Source of the DNA: CBDCFT01 sp965216365
GTDB taxonomy: Bacteria > Pseudomonadota > Gammaproteobacteria > Arenicellales > CBDCFT01
DNA: 64,000 nucleotides
Direction: 5' to 3'
Assembly: GCA_965216365.1 (NCBI GenBank)
Contig: CBDCFT010000019.1
Coordinates: 124,001-188,000, forward strand
Numbering within the stretch: position 1 is the first letter of the stretch; each line of letters begins with the position of its first letter. A program made the translations under genes and the position numbers. The notes under the pieces are model-generated. The model worked only from the letters and a program-made list of their open reading frames with translations, searched no databases and was not told where the DNA came from. Below, in pieces: positions 46,024 through 53,859 of the stretch.

Positions 46024-46500
46024 ATGGAAGCGGTATCAATAGCCTCACGCCTAACTGGGTATCACCTGTCCACCGAAGCGTTGTGGAATGACGAATTGGT
46101 GCTGATCTGCCCTCCAACGCATACGTTGGCAGGCCGGGAAAAAGTGTCGCTTGAAGAGATTTCCGAATATCCGTTTATCAGCCGTGAAGAAGGTTCCGGC
46201 ACCCGCGAAGTCACCGAAGATTATTTCAAAGAGCATGACGTGGATTTTTCCAATCTGAATGTTGCCATGCAACTCGGCAATCCCGAATCCATCAAAAGCG
46301 CCGTCGAAGCGGGACTCGGTGTCGCCATCCTGTCCGTTGCGACTCTGGAGAAAGAACTCAAACTCGGCACGCTGGCCGCGGTCAGCCTCGACCCTAAAAT
46401 CTCACGGCCGTTTTCTATTGTTTATCAACGTCAACAATTCCGCCTGCGCGCCATCGAAGAGTTTATAGAGTTTATAAAATCAAAAAGTGAATCGGGTTAA
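46024..46500 (+). pseudogene. LysR-family regulator, C-terminal fragment
   Basis: From about 46068 it reads as the effector-binding domain of a CysB/CbbR-like LysR protein: ELVLICPPTHTLAGREKVSL, FISREEGSGTREVTE, SIKSAVEAGLGVAILS. The N-terminal helix-turn-helix and first half are absent, and the first ~15 codons appear to come from the end of the IS110 element. Insertion of the IS seems to have beheaded the gene. It cannot bind DNA in this form. Confidence 0.75.
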
Positions 46501-46509
46501 TCGCGGTAT

Positions 46510-46719
46510 TTAGGGCTGCTTAATTCTGCAAGTGTTCACCCCCAATAGAGCATAAGGTGGACACCAGCCAATGGCGGCTGTACCAAGCATGACGGCGCCC
46601 ACTACCAGCATTGCAATACCGAGCGCGCCCCCAATTCCTGCTAAAAGTGACCAGGCGATTAGTACAATTCCGACCGACACGCGAATAGCGCGATCAATGT
46701 TACCAACATTTTTCTGCAT
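46510..46719 (-). CDS. DUF2892 membrane protein
   Basis: 69 residues from the ATG at 46719, preceded by GAGGT; a longer start would add an unlikely leader. MQKNVGNIDRAIRVSVGIVL followed by two hydrophobic segments and a C-terminal CPPYALLGVNTC is the DUF2892 pattern. Often found with Crp/Fnr regulators and rhodaneses. A Crp/Fnr gene lies upstream on the same strand. Confidence 0.88.
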   Translation of the reverse strand: MQKNVGNIDRAIRVSVGIVLIAWSLLAGIGGALGIAMLVVGAVMLGTAAIGWCPPYALLGVNTCRIKQP

Positions 46720-46774
46720 GACATTTACCTCGATTAGAAATGATTGCATTTTATACAGCTCATTCAAGAGTGTC

Positions 46775-46789
46775 AGTGACAAAGTCACT
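46775..46789. promoter_or_regulatory. Perfect palindrome AGTGACAAAGTCACT
   Basis: A 15-bp perfect dyad (six-base arms, three-base centre) lies between the DUF2892 start and the end of the Crp/Fnr gene. The arm contains TGAC, similar to Crp/Fnr half-sites, so autoregulatory or DUF2892 control is possible. Confidence 0.5.
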
Positions 46790-46822
46790 CAATACTGAAA
46801 AAGTCAATTCGCTTGGAACCTG

Positions 46823-47500
46823 TTACTGTTTTGAGAGCTGCCATATGGCATTGTGGTCGATCAGCTCAATCTTTCCCCGACTTGTTGCTATTAGGCCACG
46901 GTCGGTGAAGTCCTTAAGCACACGGCTGATCACCTCCCGGGAGCTGCCAAGATCAGCCGCAAGCTCGGCATGAGTTATATCCAGACTGGACACTCCAGCT
47001 GATAACGATTTCTCAAATCTCTCGGCCAGGCGCACGTCCAACCTTTTAAAGGCAACTTCTTCAACCACCGCAATAATACTTCCCAGGCGACGGGACAGTA
47101 GACCAAATATGAACTGTTGCCATTGAGTATCGAGGCAAATCCAACTTTTTACTTTGTGCGCAGGAACGGCGACAGCGCGAATAGGAGTTTCGCTCACCGC
47201 CACAGCCGGGAAACCTTCATCATTCATAATACATGAAGCGGTTAACACACAGCCCTCGCCGGATTCAACCCGGTAAAGTGTGACCTCACGACCACCTGGC
47301 GACAATTTGTACACCCGGCCAACACCGTCCAGGAGCAGAGCCAACTGTGCGCACTGCTCTCCCTCTTCGCAGATCGACACTTGCGCTGGCAGTTCAACGT
47401 ATCGACACGCGTCATAGAACTCAGTAATAAATTTTTTTCCTGCCAGGGTAACGAAGGGGAATAGCAGCTCTAATTCCTTTTGGAATTGCCTGGTCATCAT
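46823..47500 (-). CDS. Crp/Fnr-family transcriptional regulator
   Basis: 225 residues. An effector domain (~20-130) is followed by a dimer helix and a winged helix with SLDITHAELAADLGSSREVI. The recognition helix SREVISRVLKDF keeps the E..SR pattern of FNR-type proteins, so TTGAY-type half-sites are plausible targets. It lacks the N-terminal cysteine cluster of FNR, so it is not an oxygen-sensing iron-sulfur protein of that type. Related genes control sulfur, nitric-oxide or anaerobic functions. Five FNR-like boxes occur in 55-60 kb of this window. Confidence 0.9.
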   Translation of the reverse strand: MMTRQFQKELELLFPFVTLAGKKFITEFYDACRYVELPAQVSICEEGEQCAQLALLLDGVGRVYKLSPGGREVTLYRVESGEGCVLTASCIMNDEGFPAVAVSETPIRAVAVPAHKVKSWICLDTQWQQFIFGLLSRRLGSIIAVVEEVAFKRLDVRLAERFEKSLSAGVSSLDITHAELAADLGSSREVISRVLKDFTDRGLIATSRGKIELIDHNAIWQLSKQ

Positions 47501-47629
47501 GTTTAGCAGCCTGCTGGCGTAATATACATTGCTATTAAGCCAGAATTCCCCTCAGCACGCCAATGAGGATAATGTCCACAACAGCCATAAAAGGTCTGCT
47601 TCATTCACAAGCCACCGTCATCAATGTCA

Positions 47630-47693
47630 TCTCAACTACATTCGTACGCACCTATCGTGCTTGCACCCGCGGTGCTGGCGCCATTTGTTATGC
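47630..47693 (-). other. attC-like site, last of the cassette array
   Basis: On the minus strand R'' GCATAAC (47687-47693) is the exact complement of the half-core GTTATGC that opens its cassette at 48146-48152. The R' candidate GTTGAGA (47630-47636) is imperfect. The inner arms are partly complementary (AGCACC with GGTGC). The remaining gap 47501-47734 carries no gene. Confidence 0.6.
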
Positions 47694-47734
47694 ATCTTGT
47701 TTTAGTCAGCCCAACCTAGATTCATTGGACACCG

Positions 47735-48106
47735 CTATACATGCTGATCGACAAGGATTGGATTTCCGTCGGGGTCAACCGCTACGAAACTCGCCGGACC
47801 TGTGGCGTTCTCGTCAGCTTCTGACAATAGCTCTACACCTTGAGCTTTCAATTGACGCTGTAGATCGCGAACGTCGGTGAATGTATCGAGTTGCCTCGCG
47901 TTATTGTCCCAGCCCGGATTGAAAGTTAATGTATTCTTTTCGAACATGCCCTGAAAAATACCAATTGTGTGATCGCCATTCTTTAGAATCAGCCAATTCT
48001 GCGAGGCATCTCCACCGAAAACCTTGAAGCCAAACTTTTCATAGAAAGCTCTCGAAGCTTCGACGTCTTTGACAGCCAGGCTGATTGAAAATGCGCCAAG
48101 TTCCAT
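47735..48106 (-). CDS. VOC-family (glyoxalase/bleomycin-resistance fold) protein, cassette gene
   Basis: 123 residues: two beta-alpha-beta-beta-beta units (FSISLAVKDVEASRAFYEKF, then VAVDPDGNPILVDQH). Family members bind metals and small ligands, including antibiotic-binding proteins and dioxygenases. His/Glu metal ligands of glyoxalase I are not all evident. It lies in the fifth cassette of the array, read on the minus strand. Confidence 0.88.
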   Translation of the reverse strand: MELGAFSISLAVKDVEASRAFYEKFGFKVFGGDASQNWLILKNGDHTIGIFQGMFEKNTLTFNPGWDNNARQLDTFTDVRDLQRQLKAQGVELLSEADENATGPASFVAVDPDGNPILVDQHV

Positions 48107-48145
48107 GGTTCACTCCTTTATAAATTTGATACTGTGGGGTTGGAT

Positions 48146-48256
48146 GCATAACGTGGAGCTAGCTTGCAACGGCTTTTATCCCCATGGAGGGGGAGAAAAG
48201 GCGTTTGTCGGCTTGAGTGATTTGTTATACTGCCGGCCTGCCTGTGCTTGTTAGGC
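48146..48256 (-). other. attC site of the fourth cassette
   Basis: On the minus strand R'' GCCTAAC (48250-48256) overlaps the stop codon of the preceding gene and R' is GTTATGC (48146-48152). A second AAC-ending core GTATAAC at 48224-48230 lies inside. The R'' is the exact complement of the half-core GTTAGGC that opens its cassette at 48654-48660. Confidence 0.7.
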
Positions 48257-48622
48257 CTCAGGTTCATGACAAACCACTTCGATGTTATGTCCGTCCGGAC
48301 CGATGACGAAAGCAGCATAGTAGTTTGAGTGGTATTGCGGGCGAAGACCAGGTGCACCATTGTCTTTAGCTCCCGCCTCAATAGCCGCCCTGTAGAAGTT
48401 TTCGACTTGCCCGCGATTCGCGGCCTTGAAGGCCAAGTGTAAATGCGTCGCCGCCTCCTCGACTCGGCGGATGCACAGTGATGCATTGCTGTCAGGACAA
48501 CAAAACTCAACACCAAGCGACCCCTCCGAAGCTATAGTTACGCCGAGCGGTTTGAGCGCCTTGAGGAAAAAGGCCTTGCTCGTTGCATAGTCGCTGACTC
48601 CAAACACGACGTGATCGAACAT
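48251..48622 (-). CDS. VOC-family protein, cassette gene
   Basis: 123 residues. HVVFGVSDYATSKAFFLKAL near the start and GPDGHNIEVVCHEPEA at the end fit the VOC superfamily (GNIEVVCH-type metal motif) of glyoxalase-like or dioxygenase-like proteins. Cassette four of the array. It differs in sequence from the VOC protein in the next cassette, so they are not a recent duplication. Confidence 0.88.
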   Translation of the reverse strand: MFDHVVFGVSDYATSKAFFLKALKPLGVTIASEGSLGVEFCCPDSNASLCIRRVEEAATHLHLAFKAANRGQVENFYRAAIEAGAKDNGAPGLRPQYHSNYYAAFVIGPDGHNIEVVCHEPEA

Positions 48623-48653
48623 AGTTCTCCTGAACCTCGAGTATCTCGGTGAG

Positions 48654-48716
48654 GCCTAACGTTTGAACTAAACGGCGTGTGCGCAGCACACGTCTGATTT
48701 AAGTGACTTGTTAAGC
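48654..48716 (-). other. attC site of the third cassette
   Basis: On the minus strand R'' GCTTAAC (48710-48716) follows the stop codon of the TagO-like gene and R' is GTTAGGC (48654-48660), spanning 63 bp with an ACGTGTGC/GCACACG inner arm. R'' exactly complements the half-core GTTAAGC at the cassette's 5' edge (49348-49354). Confidence 0.9.
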
Positions 48717-48717
48717 A

Positions 48718-49326
48718 TTACCAGCTGCAAGTTTCCCGAAGTGGTTTAATTGCATTTTCTAAACCAGCAGTATTAAAGATAGCTGTTACAGGACTCTCAT
48801 TGTAGGGAGTTACCTGAGCAACTAATTTTGGTGAAGTTAGCATTTCTTTTAAGAAAGGTATTGGCTTACGATGGAAAGATGCCTTTTTATCAGTAGACAT
48901 ACTCCATCTTTGTGTAACTGCCTTGTTAGTGCCAACTCGTGTAAGTACGTCCGCTTCACTACCAAGGTAATCATTCCAACCTATGTAAAGTTCTGTAGTG
49001 TTACTTTTGCATCTTGCGACTAGAAACACTGAATTACCCCATCTATTTTGACCCGAATCTGCATCAAGAACTAATGTAACAGTTTTCGAGTCATCAATTG
49101 GATTTACATCTACGGATACTTTCCATTTTCCTTTACCTGCTATGGTCGTCGGTTGCACTTGCCGACCATTAAGGTTTTTATTTTTTGCTAAATTGTCAAA
49201 GCACTCTAGGCGAGCCAAGTCTCCATCAATAACAGCGCATTTAGCGAATTCTTTATCATCTATTGCTGGGGTGGCTTGTTCTGAAAAGGCAAGTACAACA
49301 GCCAATAGAAAAATTTTCTTAAACAT
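48718..49326 (-). CDS. TagO/VasI-like secreted protein, cassette gene
   Basis: 202 residues with a signal peptide (KKIFLLAVVLAFSEQATPA). The mature part starts DDKEFAKCAVIDGDLARLEC and contains DDSKTVTLVLDAD, LYIGWNDYLG, RWSMSTDKKASFHRKPIPF and a C-terminal GLENAIKPLRETCSW. This is the pattern of the VasI/TagO family associated with type VI secretion, with conserved cysteines. No other T6SS gene is in the window. As a cassette-borne secreted protein its role is open. Confidence 0.75.
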   Translation of the reverse strand: MFKKIFLLAVVLAFSEQATPAIDDKEFAKCAVIDGDLARLECFDNLAKNKNLNGRQVQPTTIAGKGKWKVSVDVNPIDDSKTVTLVLDADSGQNRWGNSVFLVARCKSNTTELYIGWNDYLGSEADVLTRVGTNKAVTQRWSMSTDKKASFHRKPIPFLKEMLTSPKLVAQVTPYNESPVTAIFNTAGLENAIKPLRETCSW

Positions 49327-49347
49327 ACTTCGACATCTCCTTGTGAT

Positions 49348-49408
49348 GCTTAACGCGAGCGATCAGCGGCCAGCGTTTTCACTGGTCCGCTGCATCGCCT
49401 TGTTGGGA
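49348..49408 (-). other. attC site of the second cassette
   Basis: On the minus strand R'' TCCCAAC (49402-49408) and R' GTTAAGC (49348-49354) enclose GCGATGCAGCGGACC, complementary to GGCCGCTGATCGC apart from two unpaired bases, as expected for attC extrahelical bases. R'' matches the opening half-core GTTGGGC of its cassette at six of seven positions. Confidence 0.9.
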
Positions 49409-49456
49409 TGATTGTTGGCCATGAGAGGCCTCCAAGGTTCCGTTGCATTGCCGATG

Positions 49457-49918
49457 CTATCTCGTCAACTCCCGCACTTCGACACAGAGTGACAAAGGAA
49501 TCTCTCCGAGGTGCGCTGCTTCAATCATGGGCATGATGTTTCTTCCGAGAGTGTCCCCGTTGCGCCAGCGCTCCAGAAGTGCCCTGGGTTCAATGAAGGT
49601 CCCCGGGAGTTCCTCAGGCTCGAATTTGAGCCATACTGCACGGCCCCAGCACCTTCGAGCCGGAACAAACTCTGACCAAGTAGAGATCGGGTATTCCTGT
49701 GCGTATGCGTCTTCATCAAACTCCCGGAAATCGAATAGGGCTACTCCTCCGATGTGTCGGACAAACGGATAGTTGTCGGGGCCAGCTGCGGTTCCCCAGC
49801 GCTCTTCGTCAGGGATCGGGGACTCAGGTAGTATCGCTCCGGTGGCTTCAATCAACGTATAGCGGTCCACCGAAGTCGTGTGCCACACGCCATGCCGAAG
49901 GAAGTCCGGGAAGCTCAC
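49457..49918 (-). CDS. Cassette-borne hypothetical protein
   Basis: 153 residues, not recognised. It has no membrane segment or signal peptide and is rich in Trp, Phe and acidic residues. A conserved-looking patch (FDFREFDEDAYAQEYPISTW) and a C-terminal helix ending VEVRELTR are visible. It starts eight bases inside the first cassette's attC junction. Small proteins of unknown function are usual in integron cassettes. Confidence 0.75.
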   Translation of the reverse strand: MSFPDFLRHGVWHTTSVDRYTLIEATGAILPESPIPDEERWGTAAGPDNYPFVRHIGGVALFDFREFDEDAYAQEYPISTWSEFVPARRCWGRAVWLKFEPEELPGTFIEPRALLERWRNGDTLGRNIMPMIEAAHLGEIPLSLCVEVRELTR

Positions 49919-49925
49919 CTACCAG

Positions 49926-50000
49926 GCCCAACGCTCCGCATAACCGGCTGGCAATGGAGCGCAGCGGAATTGCCAGTCCGAGTTGATGCGGTTGTTAGGA
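49926..50000 (-). other. attC site of the first cassette
   Basis: On the minus strand R'' TCCTAAC (49994-50000) overlaps the TAA stop of the HNH gene and R' is GTTGGGC (49926-49932). Inner arms CGGACTGGCAATTCCGCTGC and GCTCCATTGCCAGCC are complementary around a loop. R'' is the exact complement of the half-core GTTAGGA that opens the cassette (50722-50728). Confidence 0.9.
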
Positions 50001-50708
50001 GTCATTTGTTTTTTTTAAAATAATATCCATTACGGGCTTGTTTCCACGTTGCGAATTGCAATGCAAGCAAGAGGTAATTAAGTTGTCGTAGGAATTATCA
50101 CCGCCTTTGGACACAGGTTGAATGTGATCAAGAGTTGCGGAAAAGCGTGTAAGCTGTTTCTTGCAGTAATGGCATTTAAATTCGTCTCTCTCAAAGACTT
50201 TAAGTCGATTTTCCGCTACGTTGTAATAATCGAGTTCTTTGGTTTCTTCAATTGGTTGTTTTTCTGCATTTGATTTCACCTTCTCTCTTTCTATGCACGA
50301 TGGGATTTCATCCGGTAGATGAACTTTATACAGAGAACCGGCATGAGTCACATCCCCCGCCAAGGAGATCGCACCTTTTTCCTGGAGCCCCTTTAATGCC
50401 AGACGAACCGAATGGGGACTCAATGAATCTTTTCCCTTGTGCTGTGAGGCCGTGATATTTGTTAAGGAAGCTTGGCCAACACGAATATATTGTTGACCGT
50501 TCTGCAAAATTGAATGGCGAAAGAGATGCCAATATATCACTCCCTCAATAGGAGAAAGATCTGGAAGCAGGAAATCCACAATCGAACACACTATTGAAGG
50601 TATCTCAAGTGCATCAAAGTTCTTGACGAATTGCACATCTTCTTCTGTTTGATTTTCCGTCTCTAATTCATCCAGCAATTCTCGGATTTTATTGATGCGG
50701 TCTCTCAT
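49995..50708 (-). CDS. HNH endonuclease with N-terminal winged-helix-like region, cassette gene
   Basis: 237 residues. The C-terminal ~65 residues form an HNH nuclease: CHYCKKQ and CLHCNSQRGN supply two pairs of zinc cysteines, LDHIQP gives the first histidine, and DNLITSC the asparagine. The central part (GVIYWHLFRHSILQNGQ, then SPHSVRLALKGLQEKGAI) resembles a winged-helix domain as in replication or phage regulators. First cassette of the array. A defensive or regulatory nuclease is possible; unproven. Confidence 0.85.
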   Translation of the reverse strand: MRDRINKIRELLDELETENQTEEDVQFVKNFDALEIPSIVCSIVDFLLPDLSPIEGVIYWHLFRHSILQNGQQYIRVGQASLTNITASQHKGKDSLSPHSVRLALKGLQEKGAISLAGDVTHAGSLYKVHLPDEIPSCIEREKVKSNAEKQPIEETKELDYYNVAENRLKVFERDEFKCHYCKKQLTRFSATLDHIQPVSKGGDNSYDNLITSCLHCNSQRGNKPVMDIILKKTNDS

Positions 50709-50721
50709 GTCTTCTTTAGAC

Positions 50722-50781
50722 TCCTAACAGTGAGTAGACAGCACATTGCTGTGTTTTAACACAGCATGTTGCTGTATATCC
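50722..50781 (-). repeat. 51-bp palindrome-rich element plus cassette 5' junction (attI-like copy)
   Basis: Bases 50731-50781 are the reverse complement of 22237-22287. On the minus strand the element is followed by the half-core GTTAGGA (50722-50728), which exactly complements the R'' of the first cassette. No L''/L' pairing across it is seen, so it is not a plain attC. It may be an attI remnant. A TCCTAAC at 50853-50859 further upstream is also present. The remaining gap 50782-50952 has no gene. Confidence 0.6.
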
Positions 50782-50952
50782 CGCAAATTTGAATCTCGTA
50801 GCGTAGCCATGCGTTACCGCTTCGACTGTTTTTTGTCTTTTTCAAACAACATGTTAGGAGTTATACCTCAAAATATTATTAGCAAAGGCCAGGCGGGGAA
50901 ACACAGCAACCTGCGTCGTTATTCAATATAACTGTAATTATAGACAGTATTG

Positions 50953-51612
50953 CTACAAAACATCCGTTCTTGAGCGTGAACAAATACCCGACTCAACAGC
51001 CATAACCGCGGCTTCGACGCGGGAGTGCACGCTGAGTTTTCGCAGGATGGCTTTGACATGCAGTTTTACCGTGCCGTCGGAAATATCGAGATCGCGGGCA
51101 ATCATTTTGTTGCTTTGGCCTTCCGCAAGGTGGCACAGGATTTCGTGTTCTCGAGGTGTCAGACTGTCAAATGGTGTTGACTGTTCTTTTTCTTCACGGT
51201 CACCGTGTTTGACCAGGTTCGCCAATGCGCCGGTCAACCCCGGCGCGACGACAGTTTTTCCCGCCACGATTTCTTTCAATGCAAGCACCAGTTCGTCCGG
51301 CTCCATGTCTTTCAACAAATAGCCACTGGCGCCGGAACGCAGACATTCGGCAAGGTCGTCTTCGCCTGTGCTGGTAGTTAACATGACGACAGGTAACTCT
51401 GCATGTTTTTCATGCAAAGTTTGCAGTACTTCAATACCGCCGGTTTCGGGCATGCGCAAATCGAGCAGTACGACGTCTGGTTTGACATCCGCTACCATGC
51501 GTATGCCTTCACGGCCTTCACCGGATGAAAGCACCTGGATACCGCGCCGTTCAAGCAGCCCTTCCAATCCAACTCTAAACAATGAGTGATCGTCTATTAC
51601 CAGTATTTTCAT
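50953..51612 (-). CDS. NarL-type response regulator
   Basis: 219 residues: receiver domain with Asp51 (VLLDLRMP), and a LuxR-type helix-turn-helix at the C-terminus (LTPREHEILCHLAEGQSNKMIARDLDI). It is controlled by the kinase encoded immediately upstream on the same strand; the kinase stop and this start share one base at 51612. Targets unknown; respiratory or redox genes are plausible given the cytochrome and thioredoxin genes nearby. Confidence 0.92.
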   Translation of the reverse strand: MKILVIDDHSLFRVGLEGLLERRGIQVLSSGEGREGIRMVADVKPDVVLLDLRMPETGGIEVLQTLHEKHAELPVVMLTTSTGEDDLAECLRSGASGYLLKDMEPDELVLALKEIVAGKTVVAPGLTGALANLVKHGDREEKEQSTPFDSLTPREHEILCHLAEGQSNKMIARDLDISDGTVKLHVKAILRKLSVHSRVEAAVMAVESGICSRSRTDVL

Positions 51613-53210
51613 CAGGCAACGTTTCTCTCGGGTTGAGTTATGTTTATTTTACCCGGTGTCGGGATTATGAGCTCTATACGCGTGCCCTCATCCGGTTCGC
51701 TATCGATGCGCACTTCCCCGCCAATTTTTTTTCCACGTTCCTGCATTATAGATAGTCCGATATGTTCGCCAGGTTTATTCGACAGTATAGGTTGATCGAA
51801 ACCCCTACCATCATCTTCAATCAACACACGATGTGTTCCGTCGGCGCCACTGCGTAACAGTATGCGTACAGCGCTGGCATCGCTGTGTTTGCGGCAATTG
51901 GTAAGCGCCTCTTGAACGATACGTACAATCTGCATATCCCATTCACCGGACAAGTCGATTTTTTCATTCCATTCGTTCTGAATAAATACCGGAATGTCAG
52001 TCTGTTTGCGAAAACGTGATGCGGCCGCTTCGATAGCGGGCAACAAACCTCGCTTGTCTATCGGCGCACGAAAATGGGCAATCAGTTCACGTAGTTCCGC
52101 ATAGGCCTCGTCCATACTGGCTTCGAGCCGTTCCATCACTTCCCAAACCGCGGATTCGTCGTTTTGATGCAGAGTCTCGTCCAACACCCTCACTTGAAAT
52201 CGCAGGCTGGCCAGTGTTTGCGCCAATGAATCATGTAACTCATTCGACAACTGCGTTCGCGCTTCGATACGCGATATGCGTTCCTGCTCTTTATCCAGAC
52301 GAAGTTTTTCAACCGCAATACCCAACTGACGACCGATACTACTGAGCATTTCTTTCATGTCGCTGGAAAGTGGTGCACTGTCCGCATCAACGTAAAGTTT
52401 GTACTGACCCAGGACACGATCATGATGTTGCAGCGGAATTTCAATCGCGCTGAGATTATCCGGTGCAGTTTGATTGAGCATTTCGACCCTCGTCAAATGC
52501 GACGATACCGGCGTGTCTGCCATATCGTTATCAAAGCCAACACTTTGTACCAGTCGCGATTTGTCGTTACCCGAACGCAGATAAACACGTCCTGCTTTTG
52601 CACCGATAGCATCTTTTAGTGCATGTAAAAAATTGCCGACCAGCTCGTCGATATCCGCCGACACGCTAATGCCCGATGCAACGTCATGCAGCAGTTGAAG
52701 CGATTGTGATTTTACCGCGAGTCGTTCGGCCTGGCGCCGCAGTTGCCCTTCGACATCCACGGCCAGGGACTCCAGCCATTCCGCCAACCGGTTAATGTCA
52801 TCGCTCAGTCCCGCATATTCGGAGTCATCAGTCACAGGGACACGCGCGGAAAAATCGCCCTGACGAATTTCCGATGCCCACTTGCGAACACGGGTTAAGG
52901 GATCGAAATAACAACGACGCGCGCAGGCCAGGGCCGCGATAGTGAAACCTAAAAGCGCAAGCACACATAACACCTGCAAAAACCACAATAAACCCGCCAC
53001 TTGTGGAAACGCCACCATAAACCCGCCCAGCGCCCCGGCCAAAACCGCAGCAGTGACTAAACCGGAAAATATCCGCATCATCTTGCGGCGCGACATGACC
53101 TGCTCCTCCGCCGACCAGCCAATCGGTCGCGGTATCCACTCGCGATACCAGCGCGTTAAGCGGTCTTTGAAGGTTGCGGACGAATTATGATTAGCGGAAC
53201 TACCCTGCAT
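51612..53210 (-). CDS. NarX-like sensor histidine kinase with cytoplasmic GAF-type sensor
   Basis: 532 residues. Two membrane helices (~48-68 and ~73-95) are almost back to back, so there is no periplasmic sensor domain as in NarX. A HAMP-like region (~100-160), a GAF-like domain (~165-305), then HisKA_3 with His326 (SNELHDSLAQTL) and an ATPase domain (EALTNCRKHSDA, DDGRGFD) follow. Sensing is therefore probably internal. It forms a two-component system with the NarL-type regulator. Confidence 0.88.
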   Translation of the reverse strand: MQGSSANHNSSATFKDRLTRWYREWIPRPIGWSAEEQVMSRRKMMRIFSGLVTAAVLAGALGGFMVAFPQVAGLLWFLQVLCVLALLGFTIAALACARRCYFDPLTRVRKWASEIRQGDFSARVPVTDDSEYAGLSDDINRLAEWLESLAVDVEGQLRRQAERLAVKSQSLQLLHDVASGISVSADIDELVGNFLHALKDAIGAKAGRVYLRSGNDKSRLVQSVGFDNDMADTPVSSHLTRVEMLNQTAPDNLSAIEIPLQHHDRVLGQYKLYVDADSAPLSSDMKEMLSSIGRQLGIAVEKLRLDKEQERISRIEARTQLSNELHDSLAQTLASLRFQVRVLDETLHQNDESAVWEVMERLEASMDEAYAELRELIAHFRAPIDKRGLLPAIEAAASRFRKQTDIPVFIQNEWNEKIDLSGEWDMQIVRIVQEALTNCRKHSDASAVRILLRSGADGTHRVLIEDDGRGFDQPILSNKPGEHIGLSIMQERGKKIGGEVRIDSEPDEGTRIELIIPTPGKINITQPERNVA

Positions 53211-53393
53211 CGGGTTTGTCTGTTGCGACTTAGGCGAATATAAACAACTGTATTATACCAGCGCACGGAGTTAGGTTCTGGGGCCATACCTCGTGATCGG
53301 CGGTATAATCAGCGACATGAATATTGCTATCAAATCTCATTTTGTTTGAAATTTTCGAACCAAACGCCGAGAGAAACGCGAAAATCAGACGTT

Positions 53394-53855
53394 ATGTATA
53401 AAACTGTAGTTTTTATTTTATGCCTCATCCTTAGTTCGGTTGCAAACGGGACCGGCGAAGAGCTGGTTATCGCAACGAATCTGCAAAAAGATGCGCAGGT
53501 ATCCCGCACGGAAAATCGCCCTATCGTCACGCTGATCGCATCGCACACCTGCGAATACTGTGAAGCGGTTAAACGATCGGATTTTCAATTTATGACGCAA
53601 GACAAAAGGTTTATTCTGCGCGAAGTGAATATTGACGTAACCGAACCGCTGATCGATTTTGACGGCTCACCCATCACGCATCGAGACTTCGTGAAATCTC
53701 ATGTTTCCTTATTTACGCCGACCGTTTTATTCTTCAACGCCGATGGTGAACAATTGTCCGATCCGCTGGTAGGTGTTTCGTCGCTCGAGTTTTACGGGCA
53801 CTATCTGGAAAAGAAAATCGAACAATCCATTCAGGCGTTACAAATATCCAACTGA
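53394..53855 (+). CDS. Secreted thioredoxin-like protein (SoxW-like)
   Basis: 153 residues from the ATG at 53394; an upstream start at 53346 would disrupt the signal peptide (YKTVVFILCLILSSVANG). A CEYC pair at Cys53-Cys56 and FTPTVLFFNADGE match a periplasmic thioredoxin fold. It may reduce periplasmic disulfides for cytochrome or sulfur metabolism. Five bases separate it from trxC. Confidence 0.85.
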   Translation: MYKTVVFILCLILSSVANGTGEELVIATNLQKDAQVSRTENRPIVTLIASHTCEYCEAVKRSDFQFMTQDKRFILREVNIDVTEPLIDFDGSPITHRDFVKSHVSLFTPTVLFFNADGEQLSDPLVGVSSLEFYGHYLEKKIEQSIQALQISN

Positions 53856-53859
53856 TCCA

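Noticed and set aside
47563..47880. Plus-strand frame across the array end
   Set aside because: Overlaps attC and VOC gene on the other strand and has no recognisable content.
50722..50859. Full attC of 138 bp with TCCTAAC and GTTAGGA ends
   Set aside because: Ends fit but the inner L''/L' arms do not pair, so I treat the right part as an attI-like element instead.
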